From: Hyphomicrobiales bacterium
Lineage (GTDB): Bacteria; Pseudomonadota; Alphaproteobacteria; Rhizobiales; Ancalomicrobiaceae
Direction: 5' to 3'
DNA: 64,000 nt
Assembly (NCBI GenBank): GCA_021286855.1
Contig: JAJTBO010000002.1
Coordinates: forward strand, 62,001-126,000
Of the stretch, positions 57,208-64,000 are shown piece after piece. The position numbers and the translations under genes are program-made. The notes beneath the pieces were generated by a model. The model was given only the letters and a program-made list of their open reading frames with translations, searched no databases and was not told where the DNA came from. Numbering within the stretch: position 1 is the stretch's first letter; the number at the start of each line of letters is the position of its first letter.

Positions 57208-59812
57208 TGACGATCCTTCCCGGGACGACGATGACCTTCTTCGGCGTCTTGCCGTCGAGCGCGGCGACGACCGCTTCGAGGGCGAGGGTCGCCGCGCGGA
57301 CGGCAGCTTCGTCCGCGTCGCGGGCGATCGTCAACTCCGCTCGCTTCTTACCGTTGACCTGGACCGGCAGCGTGAGCGTGTCGTCGACGACGAGCGCGGG
57401 ATCGACGGTCGGCCAGGCGGCGTCGGCGACGAGGCCGGAACGGCCGAGCGCCGACCAGCATTCCTCGGCGAGATGCGGCATCATCGGGCCGATCATGCGG
57501 ACGAGCGCGTCGAGCGCCTCGCCGAGAGCGGCGGCGAGGGTCGCGTCGGCCTTCACGGCGTCGGGGGTCGCGACGACGCGGCCGATGGCGTTGGCGAACT
57601 CGTAGAGACGGGCGACGGCACGATTGAAGCCGAGCTTCTCGATGTCGTCCTCGACCGCGGCGACGGTCTTGTGCGTCGCTTTGGCGAGCGTGAGAGCGGC
57701 GGCGGAGCGCTCGCCTCGCGAAGCGCCGGCGAGGAGCTCTCGCCCCTCGTCGACGAGGCGCCAGACGCGCTGGACGAAGCGATGGGCGCCCTCGACGCCT
57801 GCTTCGGTCCAGATCACGTCGCGATCCGGCGGGCTGTCGGAGAGGACGAACCAGCGGGCGGTGTCGGCGCCCCAGGTGGCGATGATCTCGGAGGGGTCGA
57901 CGGTGTTCTTCTTCGACTTCGACATCTTCTCGATCGAGCCGATCTCGACCGCGCCGGAGCCGTCCTTCATGCGCGCCACGCGCTTGCCGTCGATCTCCTC
58001 GACGACGATCTCGGCCGGCGACACCCACTGGCCCGCCGGGCCCTTGTAGGTCTCGTGGACGACCATGCCCTGCGTGAACAGGCCGGCGAAGGGCTCGTCG
58101 AGGCCGACGTGGCCGGTCGCCTTCATGGCGCGGGTGAAGAAGCGCGAATAGAGCAGGTGCAGGATCGCGTGCTCGATGCCGCCGATGTACTGATCGACCG
58201 GCAGCCAGCGGTCGACGACGGCGCGGGTGGTCGGGGCGGCCGTGTTCCACGGATCGGTGAAGCGGGCGAAGTACCAGGACGAATCGACGAAGGTGTCCAT
58301 CGTGTCGGTTTCGCGCCGGGCCGGTTTGCCGCATTTCGGGCAGGCGACGTGTTTCCAGGTCGGGTGGTGGTCGAGCGGATTGCCCGGCTTGTCGAAGCTG
58401 GCGTCGTCGGGCAGCAGGACCGGCAGTTGATCGACGGGGACCGGCACGGTGCCGCAGTCGTCGCAGTGGATCATCGGGATCGGGCAGCCCCAGTAGCGCT
58501 GGCGGGAGATCAACCAATCGCGGAGGCGGAAGTTGATCTTGCGCAGGCCCTGCGGCGCGCCGTCGACGATCGTGGTCTCGAGCCGCTTCGACACCGTTTC
58601 GAAGGCGGCGTCGACGTCGAGGCCGTCGAGAAACTCGGAATTGAAGATCGAGCCGTCGTCGACGAAGGCGACGTCGCCGACCTCGAAGGTCGCGGGATCG
58701 GCGTCCTTCGGAAGCACGACGGGGGTGACCTCGAGGCCGTATTTGCGGGCGAAGTCGAGATCGCGCTGGTCATGCGCCGGGCAGCCGAAGATGGCGCCGG
58801 TGCCGTAGTCCATCAGGATGAAGTTGGCCACCCAGAGCGGCACCGTCTTGCCTTCGACGAAGGGATGCTTCACCCGCAGGCCGGTGTCGTAGCCTTCCTT
58901 TTCCGCCGTCTCGAGGACGGCGACGGAGGTGCCCATGCGGCGGCACTTCTCCTGGAAGGCGGCGAGCGCCGCATCCTCTTCGCCGAGCGCCTTGGCGAGC
59001 GGGTGATCGGGCGAGAGCGCCAAGAAGGACGCGCCGTAGAGCGTGTCGGGGCGGGTGGTGAAGACGGTGACGGTCTTCTCGCCGTTCGGACCGGGCGCGG
59101 CGAGCTCGAAGCGGACTTCGAGGCCCTGCGACTTGCCGATCCAGTTCCTCTGCATCAACCGAACCTTGTCCGGCCAGCGGTCGAGCCGGTCGAGAGCGGC
59201 GAGGAGATCCTCGGAGAAGGCGGTGATGCGGAAGTTCCACTGCACCAGCTCCTTCTGCTCGACCAGCGCGCCGGAGCGCCAGCCGCGGCCGTCGATGACC
59301 TGCTCGTTGGCGAGCACGGTCATGTCGACCGGATCCCAATTGACCTTGGAGGTGCGGCGATAGGCGAGGCCGGCCTCGAAGAAGTCGACGAACATCTTCT
59401 GCTGATGGCGATAGTAGTCCGGATGGCAGGTGGCCACCTCGCGCTCCCAGTCGAGCGAGAGGCCCATCGCCTTCAGCTGACCGCGCATGTAGTCGATGTT
59501 CTCGTAGGTCCAGGCGGCGGGATGGACCTTCTTCTCGATGGCGGCGTTCTCGGCGGGCAGGCCGAAGGCGTCCCACCCCATCGGGTGGAGCACCGCGAAG
59601 CCCTTGGCGCGCTTGTAGCGAGCGACGACGTCGCCCATCGTGTAGTTGCGGACGTGGCCCATGTGGATGCGCCCCGACGGGTAGGGGAACATCTCGAGGA
59701 CGTAGTACTTCGGCCGGTCGTCGTCGTTCCGGGTGGAGAAGACGCGGTTCTCGGCCCAGGTCGTCTGCCATTTCGGTTCGGTCGTGCGGGGATTGTAGCG
59801 TTCACCGGCCAT
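57194..59812 (-). CDS. leuS: leucine-tRNA ligase
   Basis: Class I synthetase for tRNA-Leu. The 872-aa protein has HIGH-type [16 protein letters not shown], the CP1 editing domain ([23 protein letters not shown] and the conserved Asp region HDQRDLDFA) and zinc-type Cys pairs (CDDC...CPKC). It has the KMSKS loop [13 protein letters not shown] and a C-terminal tRNA-binding part ending [15 protein letters not shown]. The start MAGERYNPR was preferred to one 31 codons upstream in a low-complexity Arg/Ser stretch. Confidence 0.97.
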   Translation of the reverse strand: MAGERYNPRTTEPKWQTTWAENRVFSTRNDDDRPKYYVLEMFPYPSGRIHMGHVRNYTMGDVVARYKRAKGFAVLHPMGWDAFGLPAENAAIEKKVHPAAWTYENIDYMRGQLKAMGLSLDWEREVATCHPDYYRHQQKMFVDFFEAGLAYRRTSKVNWDPVDMTVLANEQVIDGRGWRSGALVEQKELVQWNFRITAFSEDLLAALDRLDRWPDKVRLMQRNWIGKSQGLEVRFELAAPGPNGEKTVTVFTTRPDTLYGASFLALSPDHPLAKALGEEDAALAAFQEKCRRMGTSVAVLETAEKEGYDTGLRVKHPFVEGKTVPLWVANFILMDYGTGAIFGCPAHDQRDLDFARKYGLEVTPVVLPKDADPATFEVGDVAFVDDGSIFNSEFLDGLDVDAAFETVSKRLETTIVDGAPQGLRKINFRLRDWLISRQRYWGCPIPMIHCDDCGTVPVPVDQLPVLLPDDASFDKPGNPLDHHPTWKHVACPKCGKPARRETDTMDTFVDSSWYFARFTDPWNTAAPTTRAVVDRWLPVDQYIGGIEHAILHLLYSRFFTRAMKATGHVGLDEPFAGLFTQGMVVHETYKGPAGQWVSPAEIVVEEIDGKRVARMKDGSGAVEIGSIEKMSKSKKNTVDPSEIIATWGADTARWFVLSDSPPDRDVIWTEAGVEGAHRFVQRVWRLVDEGRELLAGASRGERSAAALTLAKATHKTVAAVEDDIEKLGFNRAVARLYEFANAIGRVVATPDAVKADATLAAALGEALDALVRMIGPMMPHLAEECWSALGRSGLVADAAWPTVDPALVVDDTLTLPVQVNGKKRAELTIARDADEAAVRAATLALEAVVAALDGKTPKKVIVVPGRIVNVVA

Positions 59813-60085
59813 GGGGTCTGTCGTCGTCCGTTTCGTCGGGGACCGACGCGGGCGAGAGGCGCGCGAAGCGCGCGATGCGGCGTCGGTCGGTCGCCCGACC
59901 TTCAACAGAAAGAGTGGGTGCGGTCAATGGTTCGCGGGCGCGAAAGCGATGCAGCGTCGGCGCTTTTCGGGCGCGGGGCGGCTCCCGCGACACGTCGGCG
60001 GCGGGCCGAGGCGCGTCGGCGCGGATGACGGAGGCCGAGCGCGCGTGGTAGATCGAGGGCCCTGCCCTGATCGGAGCCGCCATCG

Positions 60086-60748
60086 ATGACCGCCGCCGCT
60101 CGTCTCGCCGACATTCGCCATCGCATCGCCCGCGCCGAGCGCACCGCCGGCCGGCCGGCCGGCTCGGTGACGCTGGTGGCGGTGTCGAAGACCTTCGGGG
60201 CGGACGACGTGCGCGACGTGATCGCCGCCGGGCAGCGCGTCTTCGGTGAGAACCGGGTGCAGGAGGCGCAGGCGAAGTGGCCCCATCTGAAGGCGGAGAC
60301 CGACGGGATCGAGCTGCATCTGATCGGTCCGCTGCAGTCGAACAAGACCGCGGAGGCCGTGGCGCTGTTCGACGTCATCCACACCGTCGACCGCGACAAG
60401 ATCGCGGCGGCGATCGCGGCGGAGGGGGTCAAGCAGGGGCGGCTGCCGCGTCTCTTCGTGCAGGTCAACACCGGGCTCGAGGAGCAGAAGGCCGGGATCG
60501 ACCCGCGCGAGGCGGCGGCCTTCGTCGAACGGTGCCGCACGGAGCATGGTCTGGCGATCGAGGGGCTGATGTGCATTCCGCCGGCGGAGGACGCGCCGGG
60601 ACCGCATTTCGCTCTTCTGGCGAAGCTCGGGAAGGATGTCGGCGTCTCCGGATTGTCGATGGGGATGTCGTCGGATTTCGAGATCGCGATCGGGCTCGGC
60701 GCGACGCACGTGCGGGTCGGCAGTGCGTTGTTCGGCGGTCGAGGCTGA
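60086..60748 (+). CDS. YggS-family pyridoxal phosphate homeostasis protein
   Basis: Cytosolic PLP-binding protein of 220 aa implicated in vitamin B6 and amino acid homeostasis. It has VTLVAVSKTFGADDVRDVIAAGQRVFGENRVQEAQAKWP, where SK carries the PLP lysine. HLIGPLQSNKTAEAVALFDVIHTVDRDKIA, LFVQVNTGLEEQKAGIDP, LSMGMSSDFEIAIGLGATHVRVGSALFG complete the fold-type III barrel. Divergent from leuS. Confidence 0.94.
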   Translation: MTAAARLADIRHRIARAERTAGRPAGSVTLVAVSKTFGADDVRDVIAAGQRVFGENRVQEAQAKWPHLKAETDGIELHLIGPLQSNKTAEAVALFDVIHTVDRDKIAAAIAAEGVKQGRLPRLFVQVNTGLEEQKAGIDPREAAAFVERCRTEHGLAIEGLMCIPPAEDAPGPHFALLAKLGKDVGVSGLSMGMSSDFEIAIGLGATHVRVGSALFGGRG

Positions 60749-61044
60749 GCTTTCGGGCGGGCAGAGGGGCGGAGAAGGATCGCGCCGGGCAGTGCGACTC
60801 GAGCGAGTCTCGGAGATCGATTCATCTACGAGATGATTTCGTTTCCAAAACGATCGACCTGTTCAGAGACTCGTCGACGGCCGTTCTTCGAGAAATCGTT
60901 ACCGACCTCCATCGGGCGAAAGACGGCCGCTCACGGGCTCTTTCCGGTCGAATGAGCGGCTGTCCCGAAACAAGTCGATTCGAAGACGATGCGATCGTGA
61001 ACGAAACGAGTCCGTCGTCCGTTCGTCAGGGACGACCCCTCGTC
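60749..61044. other. gene-free convergent gap rich in small inverted repeats and GANTC sites
   Basis: No credible gene. It holds GACTC-GAGC-GAGTC (60796-60809), a perfect 6-bp hairpin TCATCT-ACG-AGATGA (60822-60836) and six GANTC sites between 60796 and 61012. It may serve as a terminator zone for the yggS and L,D-transpeptidase transcripts, or encode a small RNA; no T-run or promoter is clear. Confidence 0.35.
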
Positions 61045-61614
61045 TCAGCCGACGACCAGCACCGTCTTCGCGCCGAGGCGCGGCAGCAGGCGGCGCATGT
61101 CGGCGGGACGCAGGGCGACGCAGCCGGCGGTCGGCTCCAGCGTCTCCCGCGCGCAATGGAAGAAGATGGCGCTGCCGCGACCGATCGTCCGACGCCTGAC
61201 GTTCCAGTCGAGGACGAAGACGAGATCATAGAGCCGGTCGTCACGGCGGAGCGTCTCGTGCGAACCGGCGAAGGGGAGACGCACCCGGCGATTGTAGCGG
61301 CCGTCGCCGAGATCGTCGCACCAACCGTCGTCGTCGCGGATCGGGACGAGCGGCGTCGGGGCGGGGACCGGGAGGATGCGGTCGGCGCGGCGGAAGCCGG
61401 CGAGGATCGCCATCCGGCCGACCGGGGTGGCGCCGTCGCCCTCCCGCTTGAACCGGGTGAGGCCGGATCGCCCGAGCGCGCAGGGCAGGGTCAGGCCCGC
61501 GCCGACGAGAAGGCCGCGCTGTGGCCGACCGGGCAGGGGGCGGACGTGGAGGATCGTGATCCCGTTCGGATGAGAAGATCGGTTCCGGATCGCGTCGCCC
61601 TGTCGAGACGTCAT
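61045..61614 (-). CDS. L,D-transpeptidase (YkuD-type) family protein
   Basis: Protein of 189 aa with the YkuD-like catalytic core: KREGDGATPVGRM (a hallmark of this subgroup), FFHCARETLEPTAGCVAL with the H and the SxGC-like GCV nucleophile, and RPADMRRLLPRLG. L,D-transpeptidases crosslink peptidoglycan or attach lipoproteins. No signal peptide is evident (MTSRQGDAIRNRSSHPNG), as in many proteins annotated as L,D-transpeptidase catalytic domain of this short type. The gene starts 93 bp downstream of tRNA-Thr on the same strand. Confidence 0.83.
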   Translation of the reverse strand: MTSRQGDAIRNRSSHPNGITILHVRPLPGRPQRGLLVGAGLTLPCALGRSGLTRFKREGDGATPVGRMAILAGFRRADRILPVPAPTPLVPIRDDDGWCDDLGDGRYNRRVRLPFAGSHETLRRDDRLYDLVFVLDWNVRRRTIGRGSAIFFHCARETLEPTAGCVALRPADMRRLLPRLGAKTVLVVG

Positions 61615-61706
61615 GGTGCTCGCGCCGACATTTCTTCGGGGAGGGCGGTCGGCCCTCCGACGCTCGACCCGGCTCGAACCGCCATGGGCGAGGAATTTGC
61701 GGGAAG

Positions 61707-61782
61707 TGGTGCCGCGGAAGGGATTCGAACCCCCGACCCCATCATTACGAATGACGTGCTCTACCGGCTGAGCTACCGCGGC
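61707..61782 (-). tRNA. tRNA-Thr(CGT)
   Basis: A 76-nt cloverleaf on the minus strand. The acceptor stem is GCCGCGG with CCGCGGC, the D arm GCTC...GAGC, the anticodon stem CGTCA with TGATG around loop TTCGTAA (anticodon CGT, reading ACG). The T loop is TTCGAAT. The 3' CCA is encoded. The T stem has two G-U pairs. Confidence 0.95.
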
Positions 61783-61964
61783 GACCGAGGTCGGTCGCGT
61801 GATCGAATCGCGAAGACGCGCCGAGGCGCGTTCGACGGCGATCACGCCGGACGGCGGGGTCGATAGCAACATTCCCGGAGCTTGGCAAGCGTCACGACCC
61901 TTTCCCTCGCGCCCGTCCTGTTCTAAATGAGCCCCCACGTTTTTCGATCACGAAGGATGCACCG

Positions 61965-63365
61965 ATGGCTCCGCGCACTCTCTACGACAAGATCTGGGAC
62001 GATCACGTCGTCGCCACCCAGCCGGACGGCACCTCGCTCATCTACATCGATCGTCACCTCGTCCACGAAGTGACCAGCCCGCAGGCCTTCGAGGGCCTGC
62101 GCGTCGCGCAGCGCAAGGTGCATGCGCCTGACAAGACGCTGCTGGTCGTCGACCACAACGTGCCGACCACCGATCGCTCCAAGGGCATCGACGATCCGGA
62201 ATCGGCGCTGCAGGTCGCCACCATCGCCAAGAACGCGGCGGACTTCGGCCTCGAGTATTACGACGCCTTCGACATCCGCCAGGGCGTCTGCCACGTCGTC
62301 GGGCCCGAGCAGGGCTTCACCCTGCCCGGCACCACCATCGTCTGCGGCGACAGCCACACCTCGACCCACGGCGCCTTCGGCGCGCTGGCGCACGGCATCG
62401 GCACCTCCGAGGTCGAGCACGTGCTCGCGACCCAGACGCTGGTCCAGGCCAAGGCCAAGAACATGCGCGTCCTGGTCGAGGGCAAGGCGGCCGACGGCAT
62501 CAGCGCCAAGGACATCGTGCTCGCCATCATCGGCGAGCTCGGCACCGCCGGCGGCACCGGCTATGTCATCGAATACGCCGGCGAGGCGATCCGCGACCTC
62601 TCCATCGAAGGCCGCATGACGGTGTGCAACATGTCGATCGAGGCGGGCGCCCGCGCCGGCCTGATCGCGCCGGACGAGAAGACCGTCGCCTATTTCGAAG
62701 GCAAGCCGAAAGCGCCGAAGGGCGACAAGTGGGACGCCGCCGTCGCCTATTGGAAGACGCTCTTCTCCGACGAAGGTGCGCATTTCGACGCCGAGATCCG
62801 TCTCGATGCGACGAAGCTGAAGCCCTCGGTGACCTGGGGCACCTCGCCGGAGGACGTGATCTCGATCGATCAGCCGATCCCCGATCCGGCGTCGATCGCC
62901 GACGAGACCAAGCGCGCCTCCAAGCAGCGCGCGCTCGAATACATGGATTTGAAGCCGGGCATGAAGATGACCGACGTGAAGATCGACACGGTCTTCATCG
63001 GCTCCTGCACCAACGGCCGCATCGAGGATTTCCGCGCGGCCGCCGCGATCGCCAAGGGCCGCAAGGTGGCCGACGGCGTCCGCGCGTTGGCCGTGCCGGG
63101 CTCGGGCCTCGTCAAGGAGCAGGCGGAGGCGGAAGGCCTCGACAAGATCCTCGTCGAAGCCGGCTTCGAGTGGCGCGAACCGGGTTGCTCGATGTGTCTC
63201 GCGATGAACGCCGACCGCCTCGCGCCGGGCGAACGCTCGGCCTCGACCTCGAACCGCAACTTCGAGGGCCGTCAGGGCTTCAAGGGCCGCACCCATCTGG
63301 TCAGCCCGGAGATGGCCGCCGCGGCGGCGATCAAGGGGCGTTTCGTCGACGTGCGCGATCTCTGA
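61965..63365 (+). CDS. leuC: 3-isopropylmalate dehydratase large subunit
   Basis: Aconitase-family enzyme of leucine synthesis; works with LeuD, which is not adjacent here. The 466-aa protein has [69 protein letters not shown] and [27 protein letters not shown] and [10 protein letters not shown] follow. The three cluster cysteines are in SCTNGR and CSMC. A terminator lies 28 bp downstream, so the transcript is probably monocistronic. Confidence 0.97.
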   Translation: MAPRTLYDKIWDDHVVATQPDGTSLIYIDRHLVHEVTSPQAFEGLRVAQRKVHAPDKTLLVVDHNVPTTDRSKGIDDPESALQVATIAKNAADFGLEYYDAFDIRQGVCHVVGPEQGFTLPGTTIVCGDSHTSTHGAFGALAHGIGTSEVEHVLATQTLVQAKAKNMRVLVEGKAADGISAKDIVLAIIGELGTAGGTGYVIEYAGEAIRDLSIEGRMTVCNMSIEAGARAGLIAPDEKTVAYFEGKPKAPKGDKWDAAVAYWKTLFSDEGAHFDAEIRLDATKLKPSVTWGTSPEDVISIDQPIPDPASIADETKRASKQRALEYMDLKPGMKMTDVKIDTVFIGSCTNGRIEDFRAAAAIAKGRKVADGVRALAVPGSGLVKEQAEAEGLDKILVEAGFEWREPGCSMCLAMNADRLAPGERSASTSNRNFEGRQGFKGRTHLVSPEMAAAAAIKGRFVDVRDL

Positions 63366-63393
63366 TCGATCGGTCGAGTCTGCAGGAATCGGG

Positions 63394-63427
63394 AAAGGCC
63401 GGGGCTCGCTCCGGCCTTTTCGCATTT
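63394..63427 (+). terminator. rho-independent terminator after leuC
   Basis: AAAGGCCGG and CCGGCCTTT form a perfect 9-bp stem around an 8-nt loop, followed by TCGCATTT. It starts 28 bp after the leuC stop. Confidence 0.78.
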
Positions 63428-63772
63428 CGAAGGTGCATGCGCAGATTGTAGGTCGTGGGTTCGCCGGCGAACGTCTCGGATCGGGACGCGGTGGTGAACG
63501 TCGGTTCACCAGGGCGAGACCCAAGCGATTCTCGCGATTCACGATTTCGTCGCAGGCGCGAACCGAGCCACGAGATCTGGTGGGGAACGGATCCCGAATC
63601 TGCGGCGATCAGCGATTCGGGCGCGTTTCGTTCGAGACTCGTTCCGGTTGTCGCGAAATCGTATACGAGGCGGCGGTCGGTCGGCGACATTTCGGAATGC
63701 GACAAAAGGGGCGCAATCGTCATCTCGGCGTGCTAAGGGTCGACGTTCCCGGATCCGCTCAGGCTCGACCGC
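63428..63772. other. gene-free region between leuC and the helicase gene, with two long inverted repeats
   Basis: No credible gene in 345 bp. It holds TGGTGAAC-N4-GTTCACCA (63492-63511, perfect 8-bp arms) and CCCGAATC-N13-GATTCGGG (63593-63621, perfect 8-bp arms). With the leuC tail it contains seven GANTC sites. It probably carries the helicase promoter and possible operator sites. Confidence 0.45.
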
Positions 63773-64000
63773 GTGACCGCACCCCTTTCGGCGCTCCGTC
63801 CCTCCGATCTCGCCTCTCTGCCGCAATTGCCGCGCTCGGCGCGGGCGCGCACCGTCACGGCGGTGCTCGGCCCGACCAACACCGGCAAGACGCACATGGC
63901 GATCGAGCGGATGTTGGCGCAGCCGACCGGATTGATCGGCCTGCCGTTGCGGCTGTTGGCGCGCGAAGTCTGGGGCAAGATCGCCGACCGGGTCGGCCGC
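63773..64000 (+). CDS. SUV3-like RNA/DNA helicase (5' part only)
   Basis: First 76 codons of a gene cut by the right edge. The start is GTG. The visible part has VTAVLGPTNTGKTHMAIERML, with Walker A GPTNTGKT, and GLIGLPLRLLAREVWGKIADRVG. These match alphaproteobacterial homologues of the mitochondrial SUV3 helicase, which in mitochondria works with a 3'-5' exoribonuclease in RNA turnover. No clear ribosome binding site was seen before the GTG, so the start is tentative. Confidence 0.82.
   Translation, partial: MTAPLSALRPSDLASLPQLPRSARARTVTAVLGPTNTGKTHMAIERMLAQPTGLIGLPLRLLAREVWGKIADRVGR

Noticed and set aside
57107-60028. 973-codon open frame on the plus strand over leuS
   Set aside because: Antisense shadow of leuS caused by high GC; the translation is low-complexity and has no family resemblance, whereas the minus-strand frame is a complete synthetase.
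62415-62426. Palindrome GAGCACGTGCTC in leuC
   Set aside because: Codes for conserved leuC residues (VEHVLAT) and its arms differ from parS; probably coincidental.
63331-63723. 130-codon minus-strand frame downstream of leuC
   Set aside because: Overlaps the end of leuC and its terminator; composition is Arg/Ser-rich with no motif.

Overview
This is a GC-rich alphaproteobacterial chromosome segment, most likely from the order Hyphomicrobiales (Rhizobiales). The evidence is a Mur-like Fur protein, an OlsB-type ornithine acyltransferase, a PpsR regulator, a CtrA-type TTAA-N7-TTAAC site, GANTC-rich intergenic DNA, and the gene order ppsR-maf-aroE-coaE-dnaQ facing hemE-hemJ-rho. I see no insertion sequence, prophage, CRISPR array or rRNA operon. 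Almost every gene is a conserved housekeeping gene.

Layout. At 0-10 kb there is a leftward block: glnD, murJ, trpS, a universal stress protein, nfuA, tsaB-rimI, a Fur/Mur regulator, plsC and miaB (cut by the left edge). At 10-25 kb there is a 58-aa membrane protein with its own terminator, a 3-hydroxyacyl-CoA dehydrogenase-like enzyme, a PaiB-like protein, the malic enzyme maeB, mutS, a LysE-type exporter, olsB, a hybrid histidine kinase, comM, an orphan periplasmic binding protein and gshB. At 25-32 kb are yraN and rsmI with a divergent LpoA-like lipoprotein, then rph-rdgB-hemW and a divergent hrcA. At 32-37 kb are an HPP-family membrane protein with a TetR repressor, and an hslV / membrane protein / hslU operon whose genes overlap by 4 bp. 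At 37-40 kb is a Tim44-domain / mltA / smr / HTH operon facing secB. At 40-56 kb is the core of the window: dnaQ, coaE, aroE, maf and ppsR point left; hemE, hemJ, rho, mnmE, mnmG, rsmG, parA and parB point right. At 55-64 kb are leuS-lptE-holA, yggS, an L,D-transpeptidase-like protein, tRNA-Thr(CGT), leuC and the start of a SUV3-like helicase.

The most interesting reading is that the window contains the chromosome origin and its centromere. The ppsR-hemE intergenic region (44041-44464) has an AT-rich stretch, a perfect CtrA-type box, four DnaA-box-like 9-mers, six GANTC sites and a parS-like site. Gene orientation diverges there, as expected for outward replication. Seven parS-like 14-mers built on CACGTG lie between 25.4 and 53.2 kb on both sides of this spot. 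The one perfect copy lies inside rsmG, just upstream of parAB. ParB could therefore load over a zone of about 28 kb centred near the origin. All functional statements are inferred from sequence and family knowledge.
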